Positions 26,091 through 34,763 of a DNA stretch of 64,000 nt are shown here, piece by piece. The notes beneath the pieces were generated by a model, which did no database searches, was not told where the DNA came from, and saw only the letters and a program-made list of their open reading frames with translations. The position numbers and the translations under genes were made by a program. The stretch's first letter is position 1, and every line of letters begins with the position of its first letter. The DNA comes from an uncultured Synergistales bacterium (GTDB taxonomy: Bacteria; Synergistota; Synergistia; Synergistales; Aminobacteriaceae). The stretch covers positions 1 through 64,000 of the forward strand of contig CAJOGI010000005.1 of NCBI GenBank assembly GCA_905234075.1, read 5' to 3'.

Positions 26091-26824
26091 CGTGGCAGGA
26101 AATTTTACGCGAGACCGAAGCCGGAAATATTCCGCATTGCAGGGCAATAGCCGCGCCTGTAATTTTTCATGATAAGATTATCGAAACTCTTGCGAAAATT
26201 ATTTTGGGAAGCTATCGCCCCTCCCACCCGGATTTATTAATAATCGGCAGCATGGACAAGCCTGCACCTATAGGCAATCAAGAAACAATGACGGACGCTG
26301 AATATAAAAATTCTACACGCGGATTAATCGAGGAAATTGCGTTAAAGCCTCTTGAATCTGATAAGCGTCTCGGCGTAATCTTGTGCGCTGATAAACTGCT
26401 GAAGGCCGCCGCAAATTCTTTATTAAAACTTGCCGAAGAGCCTCCATCGCACGCATATTTATTATTTTTAATGGAGGACGGGAGATTATTTTTGCCGACG
26501 TTGAGAAGCCGCTCGCGCTTCAGCGTAATTGCAATGCAGAGCGAAAAAGAATCTTACTCAATGCCGCTTTCAGAGTCTGAATGGCTTGAATGGCTCGAAA
26601 AATCCCGGAAAAATTCTGACGTTGACGCGGTAATAAAAAATTTAAGCGCGTGGGAAAATTTTGCGGTGCTCAATAATAATTTCATGCTTGCGGAAAAAAT
26701 CGACAGGCTCAGAATAACGGCAGAGAAAAAAAATTTATCCGTGCCGTTTCTTTGCGATATTATTATTTTGACACTCAAAGGAGAAAATAAAAACATTGAA
26801 AATATATTTAACGATATTTGGTAA
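26066..26824 (+). CDS. holB: DNA polymerase III delta' subunit-like protein
   Basis: The 252-residue protein has the AAA-type core of HolB: a weak N-terminal nucleotide region, LIEEIALKPLESDKRLGVIL, then AANSLLKLAEEPPSHAYLLF and LRSRSRF. Delta' is part of the clamp loader. It lacks the C-terminal domain of longer HolB proteins. The start is TTG, set by GGAGG nine or so bases upstream. It overlaps yaaR and ricT, so the four genes are translationally linked. Confidence 0.85.
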   Translation: MSDLSSNVAWQEILRETEAGNIPHCRAIAAPVIFHDKIIETLAKIILGSYRPSHPDLLIIGSMDKPAPIGNQETMTDAEYKNSTRGLIEEIALKPLESDKRLGVILCADKLLKAAANSLLKLAEEPPSHAYLLFLMEDGRLFLPTLRSRSRFSVIAMQSEKESYSMPLSESEWLEWLEKSRKNSDVDAVIKNLSAWENFAVLNNNFMLAEKIDRLRITAEKKNLSVPFLCDIIILTLKGENKNIENIFNDIW

Positions 26825-27902
26825 GCCGAGATATTTAGGGATTGTGAAATTAAAAGACAATATAAAAGGCTGGATAGTTATAAGAACGTCTAGGGGCTAT
26901 GAAATGGGACTGCCCGGCGGTGAGCTTTCAGAAGAACAGAAGGAAAAATATCAGAATGCTGCAAATAATTTTGAAAACTCCGCCGACGCAATGCTGCAGA
27001 GCGTAGATTTTGTAAGGAAGGCCAACGCAAGGGACATCAGAAATTATTATCAATGCCGAAGCGAAGAGAGCAAAGCATTATCGACGGCGCGCGAAATTCT
27101 TGAGGAGCATAAATTAGACATGAAACTTGTTGACGTTGAATATATGCTCGACCGAAAAAGATTTTATATTTACTTCACGGCGAACCAGCGAATAGACTTC
27201 CGCTTATATGTCCGCGATTTAGCTTATATGTTCAAAACAAGAATAGAAATGCGTCAGATCGGAATACGGGACGAGGCTCGAATAATACGCGGATTATCTA
27301 CATGCGGACGGCCTTGCTGCTGCAGCTACTGGCTGCGCGGATTTTCGCCGATAAGCATAAGAATTGTAAGAGAGCAGCGATCTGCTTTGAACCCTACAAA
27401 AATTTCGGGGCTATGCGGCCGTTTAATGTGCTGCATGTCATACGAGAAAGAATTTTATTCTGAATTATGGGCAAAGCTTCCCGGACCTGGCGCAAAAATT
27501 AAGACGGAACAAGGATTATATACGCTTGAGAGTCTCGACTTGGGACGCGAGTATGTAAATATAAGATTTCCAAACGGGCGGCTTGTTCCTGTAGCGATTG
27601 CAGACTTTCAAGATTTTCAAGATACCGTGTTAAAAGGCGAAGAGTGGGGCGAAGATAAAGAAATGCTCGAAAAGAAAAAGGCCGCCGCTGAGCGCATAGC
27701 AATGTTACAGGCGAGAGCAGACCGCAGAAAATCATTAGCCGTGAAAATCAACTCCGCGCCGCTTGTGCCGAAGGCGGAACTCACGACAAAATCTGACAAG
27801 CCCGCAAAACCGCAGAAGCAAAAAGATAAGCAGGCAAAGCAAAAACAAAAGCGCAAAAAAAATAAGTCATCGCAGAAAAAAATTAGGAACGAGGGAAATT
27901 AA
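26796..27902 (+). CDS. ricT: PSP1-domain protein RicT (YaaT)
   Basis: The 368-residue protein contains the PSP1 domain (about 30-250) with STCGRPCCCSYWL and GRLMCCMSYEKEFY. These hold the conserved cysteines that bind Fe-S clusters in the RicAFT complex. In Bacillus this complex affects RNA processing and phosphorelays. The C-terminal 100 residues are lysine-rich and probably disordered. It starts at TTG 26796 with AAAGGAG upstream. Its last codons fall in an inverted heptamer hairpin. Confidence 0.9.
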   Translation: MKIYLTIFGKPRYLGIVKLKDNIKGWIVIRTSRGYEMGLPGGELSEEQKEKYQNAANNFENSADAMLQSVDFVRKANARDIRNYYQCRSEESKALSTAREILEEHKLDMKLVDVEYMLDRKRFYIYFTANQRIDFRLYVRDLAYMFKTRIEMRQIGIRDEARIIRGLSTCGRPCCCSYWLRGFSPISIRIVREQRSALNPTKISGLCGRLMCCMSYEKEFYSELWAKLPGPGAKIKTEQGLYTLESLDLGREYVNIRFPNGRLVPVAIADFQDFQDTVLKGEEWGEDKEMLEKKKAAAERIAMLQARADRRKSLAVKINSAPLVPKAELTTKSDKPAKPQKQKDKQAKQKQKRKKNKSSQKKIRNEGN

Positions 27903-27917
27903 TTCCTCATTCCTAAT
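27882..27917. terminator. Heptamer-derived hairpin between convergent ricT and glgC
   Basis: ATTAGGAACGAGGGA and TTCCTCATTCCTAAT form an imperfect hairpin that spans the ricT stop. Its arms are degenerate heptamers in opposite orientation. It may serve as a terminator for both genes, though only short T-runs flank it. Confidence 0.5.
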
Positions 27918-27937
27918 GATTAATTCCTAATCAAAAA

Positions 27938-29263
27938 TTAGCCCATGTTGTCCCAAGTCTGAGCTTCTTCAATAGCGTCCGCGCCGGTCAGATAAAGTTC
28001 TTTCGGCACTCCCATAACGACGAGGCCCGACTTCTTGTCAACATAATAGTGCTTCGCATCCTCTTCGGGATCTTCGCCGATGACTGTTCCGTCAGGAATA
28101 ATATTATGGCCGTCAATGATTGCGCGTTTAATGCGGCAGTTATGGCCGATTACAACGTCGTGGCCGATAATGCTTTCTTCGACCGTGCTCCCGGACTGCA
28201 CAAGACAGTTACGGGCAAGGACTGAATTTGTTACGCTCGCTCCAAAAATTCTGCTTCCTTCTGAAAGCATTACCCTGTTGATGTTGCAGGGGTGTCCGTT
28301 GTCAGGATAGCAATACGTGGGGGGATCTCCGAAGGATACTGTCCTAATCGGCCACATCGGGTTATAGAGGGTCATTTCTGACTCGTGTCCGATTAATTCC
28401 ATGTGAGCCTGCCAATATGCGTGAAGGGTTCCGACATCGCGCCAGTAGGGCTTATCAGTTCTCCACTGATGGATTAATTCTGTCTCGGCTGACGGGTGCG
28501 GAAGGACGTTCGTTGAAAAGTCATAAGCGCAGACTTTCATTCCGTGAGCTACGAGCTTCGGGATAATGTCTTTTCCAAAGTCGTGGCTTGTTTCCTGCAT
28601 TGCGTCATCGTCAAGAGCCTCTTCAAGAACTTTGCGCTCAAAGACGTAATTTCCCATCGATACGTAAGAGAATCCGGGCTTGTCAGGAATTTCAGGCGGG
28701 TTCTTCGGCTTTTCCATGAACTCAAGAATGCGGCCCTTAGGGTCGGTCTTGATGCAGCCGAATTGATTTGCTTCTTCAACAGGAACAACGTTCGCGGCGA
28801 TCGTAACATCGGCGTGCTGCGCCATATGCCACGCGATCATCTGGTCAACGTCCATTTTATAAATATGGTCGGCGGCGAAAATACAAACTCTGTCGGCTCT
28901 GTAGCGGGTGATCATGTGCAATGCCTGATATACTGCGTCAGCCGTGCCCTGAAACCAGTGCTCACCGCTCCACATCTGCGCAGGGACCGTCGTTACAAAG
29001 AAGTCTCTGCCCCTCATGGCTCCGCCGAACTGCCAGCCGCGCTCAATATGTTCATTAAGGGACTGGCTCTTAAACTGAGTCAAAACATAAACTGAATAAA
29101 TGCCACTGTTAATTAAATTTGAAAGTGCGAAGTCAATAATACGATATTTTGCGGCGAAGTAAACTGCAGGCTTTGCGCGATAACGTGTAAGGGGCATAAG
29201 ACGTTCGCCCTTGCCGCCGGCAAGAACTATGCCCAGAACTCTTCCGTGTTTGCCTGTATACAT
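27938..29263 (-). CDS. glgC: Glucose-1-phosphate adenylyltransferase
   Basis: The 441-residue protein has the nucleotidyltransferase motif VLAGGKGERLMPLTRYRAKPA, YRIIDFALSNLINSG, and a C-terminal left-handed beta-helix (about 310-425). GlgC makes ADP-glucose, the committed step of bacterial glycogen synthesis. It is last in the minus-strand order glgP-glgA-glgC. AGGAGG precedes the ATG. It is probably allosterically regulated as in other GlgC enzymes. Confidence 0.96.
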   Translation of the reverse strand: MYTGKHGRVLGIVLAGGKGERLMPLTRYRAKPAVYFAAKYRIIDFALSNLINSGIYSVYVLTQFKSQSLNEHIERGWQFGGAMRGRDFFVTTVPAQMWSGEHWFQGTADAVYQALHMITRYRADRVCIFAADHIYKMDVDQMIAWHMAQHADVTIAANVVPVEEANQFGCIKTDPKGRILEFMEKPKNPPEIPDKPGFSYVSMGNYVFERKVLEEALDDDAMQETSHDFGKDIIPKLVAHGMKVCAYDFSTNVLPHPSAETELIHQWRTDKPYWRDVGTLHAYWQAHMELIGHESEMTLYNPMWPIRTVSFGDPPTYCYPDNGHPCNINRVMLSEGSRIFGASVTNSVLARNCLVQSGSTVEESIIGHDVVIGHNCRIKRAIIDGHNIIPDGTVIGEDPEEDAKHYYVDKKSGLVVMGVPKELYLTGADAIEEAQTWDNMG

Positions 29264-29291
29264 AGAAAAACTTACCTCCTTTTATTTTTAA

Positions 29292-29358
29292 GTAGAAAAT
29301 AGGAAGTAGGAAGTAGGAAGTAAAAAAAGTTCCTGCTTTCTGTTTCCTAAATCCTAAC
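29292..29358. repeat. TAGGAAG heptamer array with inverted partner
   Basis: Three exact TAGGAAG units and flanking degenerate ones (29292-29322) are followed by A7 and inverted copies (TTCCTGCTTTCTGTTTCCTAAATCC). The hairpin lies between glgA and glgC. Confidence 0.8.
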
Positions 29359-29364
29359 TGTTTC

Positions 29365-30828
29365 TCATTGCATTAAATCCTCGTACATCTCTTTATAAAG
29401 ACCGGCTGACTTGTCCCACGTGAAATCTTCACGCATTCCCTCAAGCATTATCTTTTTCCAGGCTTCTTTGTCCTTGTAACGCTCAACGGCGCGGCGCAAT
29501 GCCCACATCATGCCGTCAACGTCGCATGTCAAGAACGTGAAGCCGTTTCCGCCTTCGGGTCTGTCAACGTCAAAGACCGTGTCTCTAAGTCCGCCGACCT
29601 CGCGAACTACCGGGACAGTGCCGTATCTCATTGAAATCATCTGAGATAATCCGCAGGGCTCAAAAACTGAAGGCATTAAGAAAATATCTCCTCCGGCGTA
29701 GAGTAAATGCGACAACGGTTCGTCATAGCCCTTGAATAATTTTATGCTGTCGGGATAAGCTGCTGCGGCCTGTGCTAATCCGTTCTCGATCCAGTCTTGA
29801 CCGCTGCCAAGAATTAATAATTTTGCTCCTGTCTCGGCAATCTGCCCGGCTGCGTTGAATACCATGTCAAAGCCTTTTTGCTCAACAAGACGGCTCACGC
29901 AGACGATAACGGGCGCGTCCGAGTTCGGGTCAAGTCCTGCTCTCTGAAGCAAGGCTTTTTTACACGCGGCTTTGCCTTTTAAGTCCTTTATAGTGAAATT
30001 CGCAGGAATTGATTTATCTCCGGCCGCGTCCCAGAATTTTGTATCAAGGCCGTTGATTATTCCGCGAAGTTTACCTCTCTGCTGATATAAAATTCCTGAA
30101 AGTTCGCGGGTTGACTCGTAAGTCTGAATTTCGCTCGCATATGTCGGAGATACTGTGCTGACCGCCGTAGCCGCGACTATTCCGCCCTTTAATAAATTAA
30201 CCTGCCCGTAAAATTCCATCGTTGAGGAATTGAAGCTCCAAGGCTCAAGCCCGGAAGCATCAAGAAACGGATAAGGCTCAAAAACTCCCTGATAAGCAAC
30301 GTTATGAAGAGTCATGATGCTTTTTCCGCCGGTCTGGCGATAATGTCTGTGCCATGCGAGAGCGCAGGGAAGAAAAGCTGATGTCCAGTCGTGGCAGTGA
30401 TAAATATCGGGTGTCCAGTCAATAGCGTCCTTGAGCTCAAGAGCCTGCATACAGAACACAGCAAACGGTGAAGCCGTCCAGAAATTTAACTGTTGAGGAT
30501 ACATGTCCCCCGTATAGTCTTCGGCTTTAAGAAAATATGTCGCAACACCGTTCACGTCGGCTTTAATAACTTCCGCTGAATGTATGCGCCAGTCATAGGC
30601 CGCGTAAACTTTTGTTTTGACTGTCGAATGTTTCACACCTGCCGCTTCAAGTTTCTCAAGCACTCCGGGCCACGCCGGCGTAACCACTCGAACATCAACT
30701 CCAGCCTGACTTAAAGCCTTCGGCAATGATCCTGCAACATCGCCAAGCCCCCCGACCTTTGAGAACGGGGCAAGCTCTGTCGTAACAAATAATACTTTCA
30801 AGGCATTACTGCTGTTCTTTACTGCCAT
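29365..30828 (-). CDS. glgA: Glycogen synthase (ADP-glucose dependent)
   Basis: The 487-residue GT5 enzyme has the N-terminal KVLFVTTELAPFSKVGGLGDV motif with the ADP-glucose-binding KxGGL, HNVAYQG, and the C-terminal PSVFEPCGLSQM loop with the catalytic glutamate. It transfers glucose from ADP-glucose to a growing alpha-1,4-glucan. It lies between glgP and glgC on the same strand. Confidence 0.96.
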   Translation of the reverse strand: MAVKNSSNALKVLFVTTELAPFSKVGGLGDVAGSLPKALSQAGVDVRVVTPAWPGVLEKLEAAGVKHSTVKTKVYAAYDWRIHSAEVIKADVNGVATYFLKAEDYTGDMYPQQLNFWTASPFAVFCMQALELKDAIDWTPDIYHCHDWTSAFLPCALAWHRHYRQTGGKSIMTLHNVAYQGVFEPYPFLDASGLEPWSFNSSTMEFYGQVNLLKGGIVAATAVSTVSPTYASEIQTYESTRELSGILYQQRGKLRGIINGLDTKFWDAAGDKSIPANFTIKDLKGKAACKKALLQRAGLDPNSDAPVIVCVSRLVEQKGFDMVFNAAGQIAETGAKLLILGSGQDWIENGLAQAAAAYPDSIKLFKGYDEPLSHLLYAGGDIFLMPSVFEPCGLSQMISMRYGTVPVVREVGGLRDTVFDVDRPEGGNGFTFLTCDVDGMMWALRRAVERYKDKEAWKKIMLEGMREDFTWDKSAGLYKEMYEDLMQ

Positions 30829-30863
30829 TATAGATAAGCCACAGTCCTTTCTTTAATTTTTAG

Positions 30864-30927
30864 ATTAGGAAGCAGAAGTTTGTAAAGAATTTTTTTACTT
30901 CCTAGCTCCTGCCTCCTAACTCCTACC
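30864..30927. repeat. TAGGAG heptamer inverted array
   Basis: ATTAGGAAGCAGAAG (30864-30878) is followed by a T-rich spacer and CTTCCTAGCTCCTGCCTCCTAACTCC in inverted orientation. It lies between glgP and glgA. Confidence 0.75.
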
Positions 30928-30932
30928 TAAAT

Positions 30933-32678
30933 CTACATGCCTCTGAAGTCAATCGAGTAGGCCTTAGCCGCGTACTCTCTGACTACTCTGTGAGTGTTAA
31001 AGAAGCTCGCGTCAAGAGCTATAGTGTGTTTCATCATGTCAACCCATTTATCATGATTTTGATAATAGGTCGGGATAACTTTTTTCTCAAGTTTTTCGTA
31101 GAGGTCAACTGCGTCAAGATTTTCATCATAATGAGCAGTCGCGCTCGTCTCCGTAGGTTCAGGCCCGATTGACCAGCCCGTTACGTCCTCAATCCAGCCC
31201 TCAATCCACCAGCCGTCAAGAACAGAGAAATTCATGATGCCGTTCATAGCACACTTCATTCCGCTCGTTCCGCTGGCCTCTCTGGGCCTCACGGGGGTGT
31301 TAAGCCAAACGTCAACGCCCTGCGTTAAAAGCGATGCAATTTCCATGTTGTAGTTATCAATGAAAACTATCGGCACGTCATTCGTAAGCTCTTTCGCGGC
31401 CTTGCGTATTCTCTGAAGAAGTCTTTTGCCTCCGTCATCGTGAGGGTGAGACTTTCCTGCAAAAACAAACTGAACTTTTTTATTTCCTGCTATTTTTTTC
31501 AGTCTCGGCACGTCAGTTAATAACAAGTCAGCTCTCTTATACGTTGCGGCACGTCTTGCAAATCCGATTGTCAGAACGTCCGGGTCAAGCTGCACGCCGT
31601 TGGTCTCAAGAATACGCGCAAAGAGCCTTAATTTTGAAGCCTGATGAGCTGCCCAGACCTCGTCATTAGGAATCGTAAGAGCCTGAACTAAAATTCCGGG
31701 ATCAAGTTCCCAGCCCGGTATGTGCTTGTTATAAAGTTTTCTCATTCCCGAACTGACCCAAGTTGTCGGGTGAATACCGTTAGTTACCCAGTCAACAGTT
31801 TCCATATGGAACATATCGTTGCTGACTTCGGCGTGTTTTTTCGCAACTCCGTTCACGTAACGGCTATAGCGCAGGCCAAGTTCCGTCATCGATACACCGG
31901 GCCTGTCGGGAAGCATTTTATGAATAGTTGCTTGAGCGTCCGGCGGGAAAACTTCGTCAATCATTCTGAACTCAAAATAGTCATGCCCTGCCGGGACAGG
32001 CGTATGTGTCGTGAAGACAACCTGCTCGCGGATTTTATCAGGATCGTAATAGCCAAGCTCGCGCATTAACTCAAGCGTCAAAAATCCTGCGTGCCCTTCG
32101 TTAAGGTGGAACGTGTCAATATTCATGTAGCCCAAGTCGCGCAGCATTCTCAGTCCGCCTACGCCTAAAATAAATTCCTGCCGCAGTCTGTAACGATTAT
32201 CGCCGCCGTATAAATACCAGCATAATTTTCTGTCGTCAGGGTGGTTAGGTTCAAAATCAGCATCAAGGAAATAAATAGGAAGCGGATAGCCTGTCGCGCC
32301 GATGCACTCGTACACCCACACGCCGACTTGAATTTCCCGGCCTTCCATTGTGATTGAAACGCGATTAGGAAGAAGTGTTAATTCTTTTGTCGGATCCCAC
32401 ACAACCGGCTTTTCCTGTTGCCAGTCGTCGTTATTAAATTCCTGAACGAAATAGCCTTTACGATATAAGAGAGTAACTCCGGCCATCGGAACTCCGAGAT
32501 CAGCGGCACTCTTGAGAATATCGCCCGCTAATACGCCAAGTCCTCCGGAATATGTGGGGATTGACTCTTTAAGCCCGACTTCCATTGAGAAGTAGGCTAC
32601 GGGGCGGAAGGCGGGATCGTTTTCCATAAGCGTCCTCAGAGAGTTGCCGAGATCGCTTCTGTGTAGTCTTTGAATCAT
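30933..32678 (-). CDS. glgP: Alpha-glucan phosphorylase (short GT35 type)
   Basis: The 581-residue protein is a short-form alpha-glucan phosphorylase. Features include YFSMEVGLKESIPTYSGGLGVLAGD, HLNEGHAGF, HTPVPAGHD and the pyridoxal-phosphate lysine region REASGTSGMKCAMNG. It releases glucose-1-phosphate from glycogen. GGAAAGGAGC lies upstream of the ATG. The gene order places breakdown and synthesis enzymes in one run, which allows turnover control. The 140-base gap upstream holds a possible -10 (GATAAT) on the minus strand. Confidence 0.92.
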   Translation of the reverse strand: MIQRLHRSDLGNSLRTLMENDPAFRPVAYFSMEVGLKESIPTYSGGLGVLAGDILKSAADLGVPMAGVTLLYRKGYFVQEFNNDDWQQEKPVVWDPTKELTLLPNRVSITMEGREIQVGVWVYECIGATGYPLPIYFLDADFEPNHPDDRKLCWYLYGGDNRYRLRQEFILGVGGLRMLRDLGYMNIDTFHLNEGHAGFLTLELMRELGYYDPDKIREQVVFTTHTPVPAGHDYFEFRMIDEVFPPDAQATIHKMLPDRPGVSMTELGLRYSRYVNGVAKKHAEVSNDMFHMETVDWVTNGIHPTTWVSSGMRKLYNKHIPGWELDPGILVQALTIPNDEVWAAHQASKLRLFARILETNGVQLDPDVLTIGFARRAATYKRADLLLTDVPRLKKIAGNKKVQFVFAGKSHPHDDGGKRLLQRIRKAAKELTNDVPIVFIDNYNMEIASLLTQGVDVWLNTPVRPREASGTSGMKCAMNGIMNFSVLDGWWIEGWIEDVTGWSIGPEPTETSATAHYDENLDAVDLYEKLEKKVIPTYYQNHDKWVDMMKHTIALDASFFNTHRVVREYAAKAYSIDFRGM

Positions 32679-32818
32679 GTAATTTGTAAAGCTCCTTTCC
32701 GGCTTTTAGCAGACGGGCGAAAAAGTTGACCACCTGCAAGAATTTTTTGAAATGGATTTTTATTATTAAAGAAGATTATCTCATAAAATGCAAATTTTTG
32801 CGATTATTATTTAATTTT

Positions 32819-33499
32819 TTATCTGCCCATTAAAATATCCGAGAGGCTGTCAATTTCTTTTTCATGATTATTTTTCCTGTCATAATTATTTTTTCGGGCC
32901 TGCGCTGCTAAATTTTTTAATCTTTCTTCGGAGGCAGGGTGAGAGTTAAAGCCGTTGCTTTCCGTTCCGTAATCATTGTCTTCAAATTTTTTCATTGCGT
33001 CATAAAGTCCCCACGAGCTGTAACCGGCCTTCACTAAAATTTTTACGCCGTAGTTGTCGGCTTCCGTCTCCTGCTCGCGGCTGAACTTGCTTTCTTTTAA
33101 TTCCATATCGATTTTTCCGACGGCCTGAGCTAAATCGTCAGTGCGTTCGAGATTCGCTCCCATTATGGCTCTCACGGTGTCGGACAGTTCAAAATTATAA
33201 TAGTGCCCTAATTTTATATGCCCAAGTTCGTGCCCTAACACGCCGGCGATTTCCGATTCGCTCTCTAAAATTTCCATTAAGCCCGTCGTAACATGGACGC
33301 TGTAATTTTCTTCGTCCTCGTAAGCCACCCATGCGTTAGGCTCGTCGTCATCTTCAAAATTTATTTCAAGTACCGGGAAATTTTCGGCGCGTGCAATATT
33401 TTTCCAGGCCCTTGAGACAGCCTTCTTGTTAATCCTCCCGAAGGCCGCGCCGCTGAACGCGAAAATTAAAATTAAAACGGCAGCAAAAATTTTTTTCAT
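32819..33499 (-). CDS. Secreted M48 metallopeptidase
   Basis: The product of about 226 residues has a signal peptide (ending near AAFG) and the zinc motif HELGHIKLGH with the downstream glutamate in EQETEADNYGVKILVKAGY. This is the layout of periplasmic M48 proteases (LoiP/BepA-like, without the TPR part). It probably takes part in envelope protein quality control. I chose ATG at 33499, eight bases after AGGAGG, over GTG at 33508. The Shine-Dalgarno is part of a heptamer array. Confidence 0.87.
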   Translation of the reverse strand: MKKIFAAVLILIFAFSGAAFGRINKKAVSRAWKNIARAENFPVLEINFEDDDEPNAWVAYEDEENYSVHVTTGLMEILESESEIAGVLGHELGHIKLGHYYNFELSDTVRAIMGANLERTDDLAQAVGKIDMELKESKFSREQETEADNYGVKILVKAGYSSWGLYDAMKKFEDNDYGTESNGFNSHPASEERLKNLAAQARKNNYDRKNNHEKEIDSLSDILMGR

Positions 33500-33507
33500 G
33501 CCCTTCA

Positions 33508-33532
33508 CCTCCTAACTCCTAACTCCTACCTG
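33508..33532 (-). repeat. TAGGAG heptamer array upstream of the M48 gene
   Basis: Three and a half units (AGGTAGGAGTTAGGAGTTAG, then GAGG) on the minus strand supply the M48 ribosome-binding site. Confidence 0.8.
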
Positions 33533-33535
33533 AAC

Positions 33536-33973
33536 TCAGTCTTCCCAGTCGATAGAGTCTAAAATTTTTTCAAAGTCTTTTTGCAGCGCATCATCTTCAA
33601 AACCGCTCATCGAAATGACCAAGTAATAACCGTCTCCGCCCGTTAAAAGCGCGATGCTTTCAGCTCCGGCACTGTTCATAAAACTGAAAGAATAATCTCC
33701 GTCATCGTCCTGTTCTAAATCCCGGCCGTCCATTTGAATATAAAGCCGTTCGGCTATGTCGGTCAAAGAAGCCTCGCCCATTTTGTTGAACGCTACAGCA
33801 AGAGAAGCATTACCGTTCTCATGTTTTATAACGAGCGTTGAGCCTTGAAGCCCGCCCGTCCAGCCGACAGGGACTTCAGCGCGGAAGTTCCCGAACGCTT
33901 GAGGCTTTGCCCCTGCAATCGAAGCAAAAATTAAAACGAACATCAACGCTAAAAAAAATTTTTTTGTCCTCAT
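33536..33973 (-). CDS. Small secreted protein, paralogue of the gene at 34087
   Basis: The 145-residue protein has a signal peptide (ending AGAKP) and a single beta-rich domain with FRAEVPVGWTG, SLTDIAERLYIQMDG and DYSFSFMNSAG. The pattern repeats in the neighbour at 34087-34506 (FTVDVPEGWT, SLKEIADAFVQTLGG, AYTFEFTNQNG), so the two arose by duplication. I do not recognise the family. A periplasmic role is likely from the signal peptide alone. Confidence 0.75.
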   Translation of the reverse strand: MRTKKFFLALMFVLIFASIAGAKPQAFGNFRAEVPVGWTGGLQGSTLVIKHENGNASLAVAFNKMGEASLTDIAERLYIQMDGRDLEQDDDGDYSFSFMNSAGAESIALLTGGDGYYLVISMSGFEDDALQKDFEKILDSIDWED

Positions 33974-34008
33974 GATTTTATTTACCTCCGAATTAATTAT
34001 ATAAAAAA

Positions 34009-34056
34009 ATTACGGAGTGGCTATGAATTTCTCACAAGCCCTCCGCAATTGAAGAA
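34009..34056 (-). terminator. Intrinsic terminator after the secreted protein gene at 34087
   Basis: On the minus strand TTGCGGAGGGCT pairs with AGCCACTCCGTAA with one bulge, followed by a run of seven T residues. Confidence 0.75.
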
Positions 34057-34086
34057 AGGTAATAAATAATTTTGAAAATTATAAAT

Positions 34087-34506
34087 CTATTTCTCTGTAA
34101 GTGAATTAACTATCTTGCCGAAATCGTCTGGAGCATTCTCAACGCCGGTCATGACGATGAGTGCATAGTTCTTGTCGTCGCCGGAGAGAACTGCCTTGCT
34201 GGCAACGCCGTTCTGGTTAGTAAACTCGAAAGTATAAGCTCCGTCGTTGGCCGCTAGATTTTTTCCGCCCAGTGTCTGAACGAAAGCATCAGCAATTTCT
34301 TTGAGCGATGCGCCTTCAGTCTCCGATACCGTTATGCTTGCGCTTGCGGTGTTGTCGTTCTTGACGATCCCGACTGTCTCACCGTCGGCCGTTGCAGTCC
34401 AACCCTCAGGAACATCAACGGTAAACTTTCCAAAATCCTGAACGCCTGCAAAAGCCGCTGACGCAAACAAAGCTACAAGTGCCACAATAACCAATAAACG
34501 TTTCAT
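34087..34506 (-). CDS. Small secreted protein
   Basis: The 139-residue protein has a signal peptide (residues 1-20, ASAAFAG) and one beta-rich domain, as in its paralogue at 33536. The family is not recognised. The gene has its own promoter (an extended -10 at 34539-34548 read on the minus strand), GGGAGGCG as ribosome-binding site and a terminator, so it may be strongly expressed as a single gene (inference). Confidence 0.78.
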   Translation of the reverse strand: MKRLLVIVALVALFASAAFAGVQDFGKFTVDVPEGWTATADGETVGIVKNDNTASASITVSETEGASLKEIADAFVQTLGGKNLAANDGAYTFEFTNQNGVASKAVLSGDDKNYALIVMTGVENAPDDFGKIVNSLTEK

Positions 34507-34538
34507 AAAAAACGCCTCCCAAAAATTTTAGTGTGCAG

Positions 34539-34576
34539 ATTATATCACGCAAAAAAAAATTTTTCAGTGATATAAT
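34539..34576. promoter_or_regulatory. Inverted pair of extended -10 elements
   Basis: ATTATATCAC (34539-34548) and GTGATATAAT (34567-34576) are a perfect ten-base inverted repeat 18 bases apart. Each half is an extended -10 (TGATATAAT). The minus-strand one serves the secreted protein gene; the plus-strand one points into the gap before hpf and has no annotated gene. Confidence 0.6.
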
Positions 34577-34615
34577 TTTCTCATTCCAGTCAGAAATTTT
34601 CAGAAAAAAATATTT

Positions 34616-34640
34616 TGGGGACTACAATGGGGACTACAAA
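34616..34640. repeat. Tandem 12-base repeat
   Basis: GGGGACTACAAT occurs twice in tandem (the second as GGGGACTACAAA). The reverse strand resembles the GTAG-rich core of the dispersed repeat at 21970 and 49695. It lies in the 257-base gap between hpf and the secreted protein gene. Confidence 0.5.
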
Positions 34641-34708
34641 AATCTCAAAATTTTTCAGCTGTCGTAAATTTTCACAAAGAAAAAATTTTTCGCAAAGTTA
34701 AAAAAAAA

Positions 34709-34744
34709 ATTAGGAGCAGAATTTTTTATTTCTAACTCCTAAAT
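34709..34744. terminator. Heptamer-arm hairpin downstream of hpf
   Basis: ATTAGGAGCAGAA and TTCTAACTCCTAAAT form a stem around a T-rich loop. It lies just after the hpf stop and could end hpf transcription on the minus strand or a plus-strand RNA from 34571. Confidence 0.5.
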
Positions 34745-34763
34745 TTTAACGGCTTGAATATAA

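Noticed and set aside
34616-34640. Phage or ICE attachment site
   Set aside because: Only a short tandem repeat without integrase, tRNA or flanking direct repeats; kept as a repeat, not as att.
34628-34701. Short ORF starting MGTTKISKF
   Set aside because: No ribosome-binding site, A/T-tract composition, and it lies in a repeat; no support beyond an open frame.
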